NCBI GenBank assembly: GCA_016787895.1
Contig: JAEUTN010000016.1
Span: forward strand, 1-64,000
From: Bacteroidia bacterium
GTDB lineage: Bacteria > Bacteroidota > Bacteroidia > B-17B0 > Aurantibacillaceae
Direction: 5' to 3'
Length of the DNA: 64,000 nt
The notes under the pieces are model-generated. The model did no database searches and was not told the DNA's origin. It saw only the letters and a list, made by a program, of their open reading frames with translations. A program made the translations under genes and the position numbers. Of the stretch, positions 44,452 to 53,356 are shown piece by piece (the first letter of the stretch is position 1; each line of letters begins with the position of its first letter).

Positions 44452-45729
44452 TCATCTGTGCCAAATAAAATAATACAAGTCCTCATCTGTATTATTTTTT
44501 CGTTTGCTGCTCAGGTAACCTCTGTTCCCTCCTGCCAAAACAAATACCCCAAAATCATCAAAACGACTGTTGAAGGGCTCCCCGCAATTTTTAGCCGGTT
44601 CTGAAAACGCGCTCCCTTGCTTTGAACATTCTGCGGTAAACACATCCAGACCTCCAAAACCAGGCCTTTGGTCGCTTGAAAAATACAAAACCGTGTCGGC
44701 AAAAATATAGGGAAAAACCTCGTTACCATTGGTGTTAACGTTCGGTCCTAAGTTTACGGGCGCTGACCATGAAGTAGTATTTCGTGTACAAACAAAAAGG
44801 TCCATTCCTCCTGCTGAACCTTTTCGGTCGCTTGAAAAATACAAACGTTGTCCATCTTCACTGATGCTGGGATGCATGGAATTGTATTCCGGTAAGTTGT
44901 GTTCAAATGCTATGATTTCGGGAAAAGGCAGGTTGAGGGTGCTTAGGTTTAACGCAAAAATCTGATGTTTAAAAAAAGGGATTTTGCTTTTTACGCCCAA
45001 TTCTTTATTGGAAAGCGCCTTGCTGAAATACATCCACTTACCATCTTTCGAAAAACTGATTTGCCCCCGAACATCGAGCTGCTGCAACTTTTCAAACAAA
45101 AGGGAAGGCAAAAAATTCAAACTGTCCTTTGGAATAAAAACTTTTATGGATTCGCTGATCTGCTTATCCTGAGCTGAATAAATCAATCCACCCGTCCGGG
45201 TAGTGCAAACAAAAAAAAGTTTGTCTCTGAACAGCACCGGACAGGCTTCGGATAAACTGGTATTAACATTCAGCAATTCCAGAACTTTCAGCGAACTGGT
45301 GTCGGATAGTGCAAAGGACGGTTGCAGGTAGGTTTTACCCCAGGCAGCAACAGCAGGGTTTTTGCTTTTGCTCAGATGCAGAAATATCTTTTTGGCCTCC
45401 GGTACCCGGTTGTTGGCCAGTAAACATTTGGCGTAGTCCAGATAGTCCGCTTCGGTTACTTCACTGTTCTCTGCCACAACGGGCCAGTGGTCGATGGCGT
45501 TATAAGGGTCGTTCAGCCTGTCGTAACAACGGGCCGCTTGTCGCGAGGCGTAATAATCTTTGGGAAATTCTTCCAGGTACTTTACATAATCCAAAACGGC
45601 AAGGTTGTACTCCTTTTTAATGTAGCGCTTATCGGCCTTTAAGAGGGTTTTATTCAATACTTCCTGAGCCCTCACTCCGGTAAAGGGCAATAGAAAAAGC
45701 AAAACCAAAAACACTCTCAGGAAAACCAT
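44452..45729 (-). CDS. TPR and PD40 protein without an OmpA domain
   Basis: A 425-residue protein with a signal peptide (ending VRAQ), TPR-like helices (about 25-130) and WD40-like PD40 blades (SFSKDGKWMYFSK, HPSISEDGQRLYFSSD, YFSSDQRPGFGGLDVF). It resembles the T9SS-linked PorE/SprE-like proteins, which usually end in an OmpA peptidoglycan-binding domain; here the protein stops after the last blade. There is no room for a lost domain before the convergent neighbour's end at 44420. Confidence 0.82.
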   Translation of the reverse strand: MVFLRVFLVLLFLLPFTGVRAQEVLNKTLLKADKRYIKKEYNLAVLDYVKYLEEFPKDYYASRQAARCYDRLNDPYNAIDHWPVVAENSEVTEADYLDYAKCLLANNRVPEAKKIFLHLSKSKNPAVAAWGKTYLQPSFALSDTSSLKVLELLNVNTSLSEACPVLFRDKLFFVCTTRTGGLIYSAQDKQISESIKVFIPKDSLNFLPSLLFEKLQQLDVRGQISFSKDGKWMYFSKALSNKELGVKSKIPFFKHQIFALNLSTLNLPFPEIIAFEHNLPEYNSMHPSISEDGQRLYFSSDRKGSAGGMDLFVCTRNTTSWSAPVNLGPNVNTNGNEVFPYIFADTVLYFSSDQRPGFGGLDVFTAECSKQGSAFSEPAKNCGEPFNSRFDDFGVFVLAGGNRGYLSSKRKNNTDEDLYYFIWHR

Positions 45730-45764
45730 GTTCTTTTTAGAAGCGCTAATTTACAGCTTTCGGC

Positions 45765-47018
45765 TTATTGCCTGTTTACAATGAGGCGATGATGCAACTT
45801 CGCGTTGCCGTTTTCAAGTTCAAGCAGGTAAATGCCTTGTTCCAATACTGACAGTGGAATACTGCCACGTACGAATTGGTCAAGCACTAATTCACCGCTT
45901 AGCGTAAACACTTTCGCGTGCAGCAACTCATTACTATTGATGTAAACGCCATCAGCGGAAGGATTCGGAAAAACAGTCCAAAGGGTCTTTGCATTCATAT
46001 CCTTTATCCCAAGAGGCAAAGTCACCACAACTACTTTTGCAACCGAATCTTTAACACAGTTATCATGCACCACATGACTGACCGTGTATTGACCCGATGC
46101 CGCGTAAGTATGTGTAGGGCTGGCACCTGAGCCAAAACTGCCATCGCCAAAATACCAGAGGCTGTTCAGGCTGGGAGAATAGGATTGAAATTGAAATGCG
46201 GATGTGCCCGTAACGGTATAAGTATAATCGGCCCAGGGCAAATGCACCCCAAGGTTCCAAACCTGCAAACTGTCGCGAACCACCTGATGCGCAATGTTTT
46301 GAAGCAGATTGGCTGTTGCAGAGGGAATAGAGCTGATAAAGGTGTTACTGATGACCGTTTTTTGAAAAAGGGTTTCGTAAAATACAGCGGCGCTTAAATA
46401 CGAGCCTTCCACAGATGGATGCGATTGATCGGGCTGATACAATTCCAGACCCGGTTGCTGAAGGATGGATTCCCGGAACGCTTCTCCTGCCGGGGCCACC
46501 AGGCCGGATGTGAGGTTGGCAAACAAAGTGTAGGATTGTTTTAAACGGTTTTGCATGCCGGTATAGGTACAAACAGGAGGATAAGCCGCGCAATTGGAGG
46601 CATCGCCAAATTTTCGTCCCCAGGTTTCAAAAAAAACGGTTTTGCTGCAGGCATGATTGTCTTTGATCACGCTGTCTAATTTCAGGGCGTATGGCAGGGT
46701 TTGCGCATTTACCTGGGCCGGTGAAAAAGAAGGCTCCTGGCTTTGAGCCTGAAGAATAACAAAATCCCAATCCTTTGAATAAATTTTTGCCAAACAATTG
46801 GCATCATTGTAATGGTTGTTAAAAGTGTATCCTCCTGGGGCATAACTATCCACATCCAAAGAATCGCCATTTGCCAGGGCCAGTTGCTGCACCAATTGCG
46901 GCAAATTATTAAAGTAGGTGTAGCTGTTGCCAATAAATAAAGCGCTGCGCTTTTTAAACTGGGCATGAGTAGTCATTGAGCATACAATGAACAAGAGGCT
47001 TGACAAAAACAATTTCAT
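45765..47018 (-). CDS. Secreted SGNH-type hydrolase with PKD and T9SS type-A domains
   Basis: A 417-residue protein. A signal peptide is followed by an SGNH hydrolase-like domain with the nucleophile in FIGNSYTYFNN and Asp/His in PDQSHPSVEGSY. A PKD domain (WYFGDGSFGSG) follows, then a sorting domain from VFPNPSADGVYI to HHRLIVNRQ. It is likely a surface esterase acting on glycans or their acyl groups. An exact -7 box lies only four bases before the ATG. Confidence 0.85.
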   Translation of the reverse strand: MKLFLSSLLFIVCSMTTHAQFKKRSALFIGNSYTYFNNLPQLVQQLALANGDSLDVDSYAPGGYTFNNHYNDANCLAKIYSKDWDFVILQAQSQEPSFSPAQVNAQTLPYALKLDSVIKDNHACSKTVFFETWGRKFGDASNCAAYPPVCTYTGMQNRLKQSYTLFANLTSGLVAPAGEAFRESILQQPGLELYQPDQSHPSVEGSYLSAAVFYETLFQKTVISNTFISSIPSATANLLQNIAHQVVRDSLQVWNLGVHLPWADYTYTVTGTSAFQFQSYSPSLNSLWYFGDGSFGSGASPTHTYAASGQYTVSHVVHDNCVKDSVAKVVVVTLPLGIKDMNAKTLWTVFPNPSADGVYINSNELLHAKVFTLSGELVLDQFVRGSIPLSVLEQGIYLLELENGNAKLHHRLIVNRQ

Positions 47019-47022
47019 TTTT

Positions 47023-47030
47023 CAAAAATA
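47023..47030 (-). promoter_or_regulatory. Bacteroidota -7 promoter box (TATTTTTG)
   Basis: Exact TAnnTTTG match on the minus strand, four bases from the ATG at 47018. This implies an almost leaderless mRNA. Confidence 0.45.
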
Positions 47031-47065
47031 AAGAAACTATTACAGCCCGGCTTGCTCCTCCACTC

Positions 47066-47093
47066 AATAAAAAAGCCGGTTCAATCACCGGCT
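47066..47093 (-). terminator. Intrinsic terminator of serC
   Basis: AGCCGGT and ACCGGCT (47074-47080, 47087-47093) form a 7-bp stem with a 6-base loop. On the minus strand it is followed by TTTTTTATT. It lies 25 bases after the serC stop. Confidence 0.85.
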
Positions 47094-47117
47094 CCTTTCA
47101 CTCTGTTCTTTTTATGC

Positions 47118-48191
47118 TTAGGCAAACTTTTTCTCGAAGGCCTGCATTACTTCTACCAAAGCCTTTACACTTTCAAGAGGCAAAGCATTGTACAGGGAAG
47201 CACGGTAACCGCCCACATCACGGTGGCCACGGATACCGGAAATGTTAGCCTCTTTCCACAGTTTGTCAAATTCAGTTTCCAATTCCGGTTTATTGGTAAG
47301 GAAACACACGTTCATTTTGCTTCTGTCCTCTTTAGCTGTAGTTCCATAAAACAAAGAGTTTCTGTCAATTTCGTTATAAAGCGCATCGGCCTTTTGTTGG
47401 TTGACTTTCTCTATCCAGGCAATACCACCGTTCTTTTTTAACCATTGCAGCGTAAGCAGCGTCACGTAAATCGGAAATACCGGAGGTGTATTATACATAC
47501 TGCCTCCTTTGATGTGCACCTGGTAATCGAGCATTGACAACATTTTGCGTCCTGTTTTTCCCAGCGCATCTTTTTTCACCATTACCATGGTACTTCCGGC
47601 AGGACCCATGTTTTTCTGCGCGCCTGCGTAAATAAGGGCAAAATCTTTAGCGTTTACTTTACGACTGAAAATATCCGAACTCATGTCGCACACCAATGGA
47701 ATGGGCGATTTTGGAAAGGCCTGCATTTGTGTTCCGTAAATGGTATTGTTGCTGGTAATGTGCAGGTAATCGGCGTCTTTAGGTATTTCGTATCCTTTGG
47801 GTATGTAGGTGAATTTTTTATCCTCAGAGGAAGCGATGACCGAAGTCGTACCAATCAATTTGGCTTCCTTAATAGCCTTTGTTGCCCAAACCCCTGTGTT
47901 AACATAAGCTGCAGTGCCGTTTTCACGAAGCAAATTATATGGCACCATGGCAAATTGCAAACTGGCTCCTCCACCCAGATACAACACTTCGTAATCATCC
48001 CCAACCTCAAACAACTCTTTCACAATTGAGCGGGCCTCATCCATCACCTTTTCGTAATTTTTGCTGCGGTGTGAAATTTCAAGCAAGGATAAGTTTAAAT
48101 TATCAAAATTGATGCAGGCTTCAGAAGCTTGTTTGAGCACCTCAGCGGGTAAAATGCCGGGGCCGGCGGAGAAGTTATGGACTTTAGTCAT
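47118..48191 (-). CDS. serC: 3-phosphoserine aminotransferase
   Basis: A 357-residue PLP enzyme of serine synthesis (and of pyridoxal phosphate synthesis in some bacteria). The N-terminus NFSAGPGILPAEVL and the Schiff-base Lys193 in YAGAQKNMGPAG are clear. Length is standard. It lies 32 bases after the WG-repeat gene on the same strand and ends at a good terminator. A near-match -7 box (TACATTTA, minus strand, 48209-48216) may give it its own promoter. Confidence 0.97.
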   Translation of the reverse strand: MTKVHNFSAGPGILPAEVLKQASEACINFDNLNLSLLEISHRSKNYEKVMDEARSIVKELFEVGDDYEVLYLGGGASLQFAMVPYNLLRENGTAAYVNTGVWATKAIKEAKLIGTTSVIASSEDKKFTYIPKGYEIPKDADYLHITSNNTIYGTQMQAFPKSPIPLVCDMSSDIFSRKVNAKDFALIYAGAQKNMGPAGSTMVMVKKDALGKTGRKMLSMLDYQVHIKGGSMYNTPPVFPIYVTLLTLQWLKKNGGIAWIEKVNQQKADALYNEIDRNSLFYGTTAKEDRSKMNVCFLTNKPELETEFDKLWKEANISGIRGHRDVGGYRASLYNALPLESVKALVEVMQAFEKKFA

Positions 48192-48223
48192 AGTTGAATT
48201 TTAGAGTTTAAATGTACAAATGT

Positions 48224-50305
48224 TTAAAGTTTCAGCAATTTAATTTCCCCATTTTTTAGGCTAAACAACACGTAGGGGGGCTCCAGTACCTGATACTGCT
48301 CAATTTGTTCAAGCAAAACCCGGCCTTTTTTATCCATCAAAAGTTTACCTTGTTGCGTTTCCACTATAAAAAAACGGTTTAGCAGCCTTTCCATTTTTGA
48401 ATCACTTTTGAAAATAGTTCGACCCAGCACATCAATGGCTTCATACGCGTCTCCTTTTTTAACGAGGGCTATGCTATCTGCAAAATCCTCTGCCCAGGTG
48501 TATTGATAAGGTATGGCCACCTGCAATTTACGATCCACAAAGCCATACTTTTTTTTCTTTTTAACTCTTAGCAGGTCGTCGTTGAAAAAACCACAGTCCT
48601 CGTACACCCCATAGTTCACGCGCAGGGCCCCGTTTGCATCCATCAAAGCCATGGTTTTATTTTTCAGTAATCGAAACCAGGCGTTTTGAAGGTAATACGC
48701 TACCGGATGTTCTTTCAGGTAATCGAATTCCATGGCGCTGAGAAAACAACCTTCGGCACTGTAAAAACCGTAATGATTGTCTTTCACCAGAATATACAGT
48801 CCGTTGCCGGCTTCCAGCACCTGGTCGTAAAGGGTTTCCAGCACTATCCTCCCGTTACAATCGAGTAAACCAAAGCCACTTGATTTCCGCACCACGGCTA
48901 TCCCGCTTTCATTAAAGTCCGAAATCCAATCGAACTCCGCTTTGTGCACATACCCCCTGAGGTTCACAAAACCATATTTTTCGCCTTCTCTGTAGCTTGC
49001 AATTCCCGAATTAAAATTTCCCAGGTATTCGTAGCGGGCTTCCACCCTGCTTTGACCAAAACGATCGAGGGCACCGTATTGGCCCTTTGTTTTCAATACA
49101 TACAAATTGTCTGATAATTCGTTGATTTCTTCGTAGTCGGGTGAAATCACCTGCCCCTGGCGGTTGATGAATTTCCAGGTGCCATTTCGTTTTACCGGGG
49201 CTACACCTGCGTTGAAGCCAAACGCGTCTTCAAAACTCTGTTGAAATACATTTTCATTGAGTTTGTTGATGAACCAAACAGAATCGTTACGACTCACGAG
49301 CGCCAATTCCTCTTTAAAACCGCTTGCTGCATCGTATTGAGGGGCAATCTGTATGATTCCATTCGTATCAATATAGCCATACATGTCATCGTGACGAAAA
49401 ACCAAAAAGCGTTTGCTGCTCATTTGCAATTCCTTGAGTATGGTATTTCTAAGGGGAAATCCGGGGTACATGGCCAGAAAACGAATGAGCTCTTCATCAG
49501 AATACGAGCGTACACTGAGCGAAAACAACAATTTCCAGGCTTCATTGGCCTGACTTGCATTCGGGTACTGCTTAACAAAAAAAACAAGACCATTCACATC
49601 GTTGGTGTTGCGGTAAATTCCATAAAGGTTTTCCAGCGCGGTATTTCGCATGCTGTTGTTTGGATGCAGCTTTAAAAACCGTTTGTACTCCTCAGCACTT
49701 TTGTTTGCGCACATTTCTTCATAAATCTGTCGTTGCTGCAACTGCACAGCCTCGCCGTAAAATGCACTTTGGGGATGGGTATTCAGGAAGCCTAAGGTTT
49801 TTAAACTGTGGTTACCTTTTATTACCTCATTAAACTCCAGCTCATCGCGTTTGTAGCGGGCTTCCCATTTCAGAGAAGGATCAGCCAGGGTAACGCGTTC
49901 CAGAAATTGATCCCAAACCTCAATACTCCCTGCTGACAGCGCCAGGGTGTAGCAGGTTTGAACACAAGCGGCCAGCTGGGTTTCAAGACTTGCCCCATCC
50001 ACGGTATATCCTGAAATCACAAGGACTTGAGGAGTTTTTTGATATAACACGAGGGCTGCGTGTGCGTATTTATAGGCACTGTCGGGCTGGGTGAAGGGAT
50101 TGTCGCGACGGGCGTAAATCAGGGAAAGTCCATATGCGGCCGGAGCATTCGTTTTACCGGAAAAAGATGTATAAAAAAGGGCTTTGGCTTTAAAATAATC
50201 AAAAATGCACAGTGCCTCGTATCCATGTTTGAGTGTTTTGTTCATCTGGGCCTTCAGGACAGTGCCCAGAAACAACAAGACGAACAAAACCAGCTTCCTT
50301 TTCAC
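48224..50305 (-). CDS. WG-repeat protein
   Basis: A 693-residue protein. A signal peptide (about 1-19, ending LKAQ) is followed by helical TPR-like sequence (to about 300) and a chain of WG repeats from about 305 on (MYGYIDTNGIIQIAPQYD, TWKFINRQGQVISPDYEE, KYGFVNLRG, KYGFVDRKLQVAIPYQY). WG repeats form beta-structured binding scaffolds of unclear function. The start is GTG at 50305; a near-match box (GATATTTG, minus strand, 50310-50317) lies four bases upstream. Confidence 0.88.
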   Translation of the reverse strand: MKRKLVLFVLLFLGTVLKAQMNKTLKHGYEALCIFDYFKAKALFYTSFSGKTNAPAAYGLSLIYARRDNPFTQPDSAYKYAHAALVLYQKTPQVLVISGYTVDGASLETQLAACVQTCYTLALSAGSIEVWDQFLERVTLADPSLKWEARYKRDELEFNEVIKGNHSLKTLGFLNTHPQSAFYGEAVQLQQRQIYEEMCANKSAEEYKRFLKLHPNNSMRNTALENLYGIYRNTNDVNGLVFFVKQYPNASQANEAWKLLFSLSVRSYSDEELIRFLAMYPGFPLRNTILKELQMSSKRFLVFRHDDMYGYIDTNGIIQIAPQYDAASGFKEELALVSRNDSVWFINKLNENVFQQSFEDAFGFNAGVAPVKRNGTWKFINRQGQVISPDYEEINELSDNLYVLKTKGQYGALDRFGQSRVEARYEYLGNFNSGIASYREGEKYGFVNLRGYVHKAEFDWISDFNESGIAVVRKSSGFGLLDCNGRIVLETLYDQVLEAGNGLYILVKDNHYGFYSAEGCFLSAMEFDYLKEHPVAYYLQNAWFRLLKNKTMALMDANGALRVNYGVYEDCGFFNDDLLRVKKKKKYGFVDRKLQVAIPYQYTWAEDFADSIALVKKGDAYEAIDVLGRTIFKSDSKMERLLNRFFIVETQQGKLLMDKKGRVLLEQIEQYQVLEPPYVLFSLKNGEIKLLKL

Positions 50306-50372
50306 AGGGCAAATATCTGAATTTTCACTAGCGGGTGCTTATCAAGGCTATTTTTACCTGTATATTCGCCCT

Positions 50373-50564
50373 ATGTTTAGCACCGGACGTATAATTTTTG
50401 CACTGGTATTTCTGGTGGCTTTTGTTTTAGCTTTAGTTTGGAGTTACCGAAAGGACAGCGCCGTGAACCGCATCCACTTCAAAAAACCCTATAAAGTGCT
50501 GCTGGCTTTGCTTGGTTTTTTTCTACTTCTTTTCCTTTTGGTCAAAATAAAGCAGTATTTGTAA
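50373..50564 (+). CDS. Small membrane protein of 63 residues, function unknown
   Basis: Two hydrophobic helices (about 6-22 and 41-58) flank a basic loop with SYRKDSAVNRIHFKKPYK. The start ATG at 50373 follows a near-match -7 box (TATATTCG, 50361-50368) by four bases. The composition and pattern are protein-like. Small two-helix proteins of this kind are frequent in Bacteroidota. Confidence 0.7.
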   Translation: MFSTGRIIFALVFLVAFVLALVWSYRKDSAVNRIHFKKPYKVLLALLGFFLLLFLLVKIKQYL

Positions 50565-50604
50565 TTCGTCGGTTTTTTTCCTATCTTCGTCGTGCATTTT
50601 ACTT

Positions 50605-51393
50605 ATGTGGTCCGTTTTCACATACCGCTTTTTCAGCTTTTTGTTGTGTATTGCAGGTTTCAACCTGTTTTCGGCTACTTTGGTACTGGAAGGCAAGTAC
50701 CAGAATAAAAACATTCTGGTGCACAACAGTCTGGTAAAAAGCGGGGTAGGCTACTGTGCCAAGGAAATTAAAGTAAATGGACAGATTACCAGCGACGAAA
50801 CCAATTCCGCCGCTTTTGAAATTGATTTAAGCGCCATGAATCTCAAGCTGGGCGAAAAAGTCATCATTGAAATTATTCACGATAAAGATTGCCGCCCTAA
50901 AATTCTTAACCCTGAAGATCTTTTCCCTAAACCAACCTATGAGTTATTGGCCATGAACCTCAGTATTGATGGGGTTTTAACCTGGTCTACAAAAAACGAA
51001 AGCGGATCTTTACCTTTTGTGATTGAACAATTCAAGTGGAACAAATGGGTGCGCGTTGGAGAAGTAATGGGTAACGGAACCCCTGTTAAAAACACCTACT
51101 CCTTTAAAGTGACCATGCATAGTGGAGAAAACAAATTCAGGCTCAGGCAAAAAGGATACAATGCCAGCATAAAGGTTTCCAATGACGCGCTGGTGCTTGC
51201 CAACATCAAAACTCCTGAGTATGTGCTCAAAAAAGAAAGTGTAGAGTTTGACACAGAAACCGCTTACGAAGTGTACGACATTTATGGTGTTAACCTGATG
51301 AAGGGCTATGGCAAATCCATAACTATCAGCAACCTCAAACCCGGAGAGTATTACCTCAGTTACGATAACACCACGGTGACTTTCAAAAAATAG
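50605..51393 (+). CDS. Exported protein of unknown function
   Basis: A 262-residue protein with a signal peptide (hydrophobic to about 24). The region about 25-110 looks like a beta sandwich (LVLEGKYQNKNILVHN). The C-terminus (YEVYDIYGVNLMKGYG, LKPGEYYLSYDN) recalls a type-A sorting domain without the usual FPNP start. Its ends overlap the Nudix gene by 11 bp in convergent orientation. A near-match box TATCTTCG (50582-50589) precedes it. No specific function can be named. Confidence 0.75.
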   Translation: MWSVFTYRFFSFLLCIAGFNLFSATLVLEGKYQNKNILVHNSLVKSGVGYCAKEIKVNGQITSDETNSAAFEIDLSAMNLKLGEKVIIEIIHDKDCRPKILNPEDLFPKPTYELLAMNLSIDGVLTWSTKNESGSLPFVIEQFKWNKWVRVGEVMGNGTPVKNTYSFKVTMHSGENKFRLRQKGYNASIKVSNDALVLANIKTPEYVLKKESVEFDTETAYEVYDIYGVNLMKGYGKSITISNLKPGEYYLSYDNTTVTFKK

Positions 51394-52006
51394 GTTTCAG
51401 CAAAGCTTTCATTTCGCTCAAAATCATGGCGGTTGCCCCCCACACCTGTTTGTCTTCCAACAAAAAATAAGGGGTAATGACTGAATAATCTTTCACCTTC
51501 ACACTTCCCTTGTTCAGCTTGGTATCGTCGAGCAGGTCCCTTAATTTTATGGAATACACCGCACTTACTTCTCTTACCTGAGGCCTGAACCAGGGCGACG
51601 GGGTGTTGAGAAAAGATACATAAGGTTGAACCAGATAACCGCTTACCGGAATATACAATGGACTGAGTTTGCCCAATAGTTGTATTTCTCCTTCTACCCC
51701 AATTTCCTCGTAACATTCACGAATGGCGGTTTGTTCAAGGTCCCTATCCGATTCCTCCTGCTTGCCTCCGGGCAAACTGATTTGTCCGCTGTGCACCCCT
51801 TCATATTCTACTCTTTGAATCAAGGGAAAAAACAATTCATCCATCGCGTTTTTATAAAGCAGCACCATCACCGCACTGGGTTTATATTCGCCGGGTTTCA
51901 ATTGTGCGGGATCGATTAGTGTTCGGTTCACCGGGGCCAGCCGGCTTTGCGCTTCAGCACCGGGTAGCGGACCCACAAGTGTGTTTTTGAGATTATTTAA
52001 GAGCAC
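51383..52006 (-). CDS. Nudix hydrolase, NudL/CoA pyrophosphatase type
   Basis: About 207 residues. The Nudix motif of the NudL group is visible (LPGGKQEESDRD and AIRECYEEIGV), so it likely cleaves coenzyme A or related diphosphates. A possible TTG start at 52015 lies inside an exact -7 box (TAGGTTTG, minus strand, 52013-52020). I therefore place the start at GTG 52006, six bases past the box. It is divergent from ribBA. Confidence 0.87.
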   Translation of the reverse strand: MLLNNLKNTLVGPLPGAEAQSRLAPVNRTLIDPAQLKPGEYKPSAVMVLLYKNAMDELFFPLIQRVEYEGVHSGQISLPGGKQEESDRDLEQTAIRECYEEIGVEGEIQLLGKLSPLYIPVSGYLVQPYVSFLNTPSPWFRPQVREVSAVYSIKLRDLLDDTKLNKGSVKVKDYSVITPYFLLEDKQVWGATAMILSEMKALLKPIF

Positions 52007-52012
52007 CGCGGT

Positions 52013-52020
52013 CAAACCTA
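52013..52020 (-). promoter_or_regulatory. Bacteroidota -7 promoter box (TAGGTTTG)
   Basis: Exact TAnnTTTG match on the minus strand. It covers the most upstream start codon of the Nudix gene and argues for the GTG at 52006. Confidence 0.5.
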
Positions 52021-52043
52021 AGGGTTTAGGGCTATAAATTACT

Positions 52044-52051
52044 TAAATTTG
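52044..52051 (+). promoter_or_regulatory. Bacteroidota -7 promoter box (TAAATTTG) of ribBA
   Basis: Exact TAnnTTTG match, 10 bases before the ATG at 52062. There is no room for an FMN riboswitch in this short leader. Confidence 0.5.
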
Positions 52052-52061
52052 CAGGAATACT

Positions 52062-53267
52062 ATGAGCGAATTTAAGTTAAATACAATTGAGGAAGCCCTG
52101 GAAGACATCCGTAAAGGTAAAGTGATTATTGTAGTGGATGATGAGGACCGGGAGAACGAAGGTGACTTTGTAACTGCAGCCCGGAATGCCAGTCCGGAGG
52201 TGATCAATTTTATGGCCACTCACGGAAGGGGCTTGATTTGTGCGCCCTTGACCGAAGAGCGGGCCCATGAATTGAAGCTCGACATGATGGTGCCAGCCAA
52301 TACCTCCTTGCATGAAACACCTTTCACTGTTTCTGTTGACCTACTGGGTTTTGGATGTACTACCGGCATTTCAGCTTCCGATCGCTCAAAAACCGTTCGT
52401 GCGCTGATAGATAAAACCATCAAACCCTCTGATTTTGGACGTCCGGGACACATCTTCCCGCTTAAATCCAAACCGGGTGGGGTGTTAAGAAGAACAGGTC
52501 ATACCGAAGCCACGGTTGACCTTTCGGTGCTTGCCGGATTTGAACCTTGCGGAGTTTTGGTAGAAATTTTAAATGAAGACGGCACCATGGCCCGCTTACC
52601 GGAGCTGATGAAGATTGCCGAAAAATTCGACCTCAAAATCATCAGCATTGAGGACTTAATTGCCTACCGCCTCGAAAAAGAGAGTATTGTTCAGCGACAG
52701 GTGGAAGTGAACCTTCCCACCAACTGGGGCGATTTTAAATTGATTGACTATCTGGTAGAAACGAACGGACAGGAGCACCTGGCCCTTGTTAAGGGGGAAT
52801 GGAATAAAAATGAACCCGTGCTGGTGCGTATGCACTCTTCTTGTGTGACCGGGGATATCTTTGGAAGTTGCCGCTGCGATTGCGGGGAACAACTGCACCG
52901 CTCCATGGAAATGATAGAAAAAGCCGGTAAAGGCGTGATTGTGTATCTCAATCAGGAAGGCCGGGGCATTGGTTTGTTGAATAAATTGCGCGCTTATAAA
53001 CTACAGGAAGATGGTTTGGATACGGTGGAAGCCAACGTGGAGCTGGGTTTTAAAGCCGATGAACGGGATTATGGCGTGGGCGCCCAGATTTTGAGAGACC
53101 TTGGCATTCGCAAAATCAGACTTATGACCAACAATCCAAAAAAACGGGCGGGTTTAATTGGTTATGGTCTTGAAATTGTAGAAAACGTCTCCATTTCTGT
53201 GGTTTCTAACCCCCATAATGAAAAATACCTTCAAACCAAGAAGGATAAAATGGGACATTCCTTTTAA
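52062..53267 (+). CDS. ribBA: Bifunctional dihydroxybutanone phosphate synthase / GTP cyclohydrolase II
   Basis: A 401-residue fusion that makes both precursors of riboflavin. The N-terminal half has [11 protein letters not shown] (26-36) and RRTGHTEAT (143-151), the active site of the synthase. The C-terminal half has the cyclohydrolase zinc ligands Cys261, Cys272 and Cys274 in [15 protein letters not shown], and [10 protein letters not shown] (296-305). Both halves look intact. Confidence 0.96.
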   Translation: MSEFKLNTIEEALEDIRKGKVIIVVDDEDRENEGDFVTAARNASPEVINFMATHGRGLICAPLTEERAHELKLDMMVPANTSLHETPFTVSVDLLGFGCTTGISASDRSKTVRALIDKTIKPSDFGRPGHIFPLKSKPGGVLRRTGHTEATVDLSVLAGFEPCGVLVEILNEDGTMARLPELMKIAEKFDLKIISIEDLIAYRLEKESIVQRQVEVNLPTNWGDFKLIDYLVETNGQEHLALVKGEWNKNEPVLVRMHSSCVTGDIFGSCRCDCGEQLHRSMEMIEKAGKGVIVYLNQEGRGIGLLNKLRAYKLQEDGLDTVEANVELGFKADERDYGVGAQILRDLGIRKIRLMTNNPKKRAGLIGYGLEIVENVSISVVSNPHNEKYLQTKKDKMGHSF

Positions 53268-53356
53268 TTTCAGGCATTTGTAACAAAAATCACCAAAAGA
53301 TTCTGAACTTTTGCGTTTATTTACCGTATTAATGTTGCAAAATACGTAAATTCAAA

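Noticed and set aside
52016..52061. FMN riboswitch ahead of ribBA
   Set aside because: The leader is only about 10 bases past the -7 box, far too short for the aptamer.
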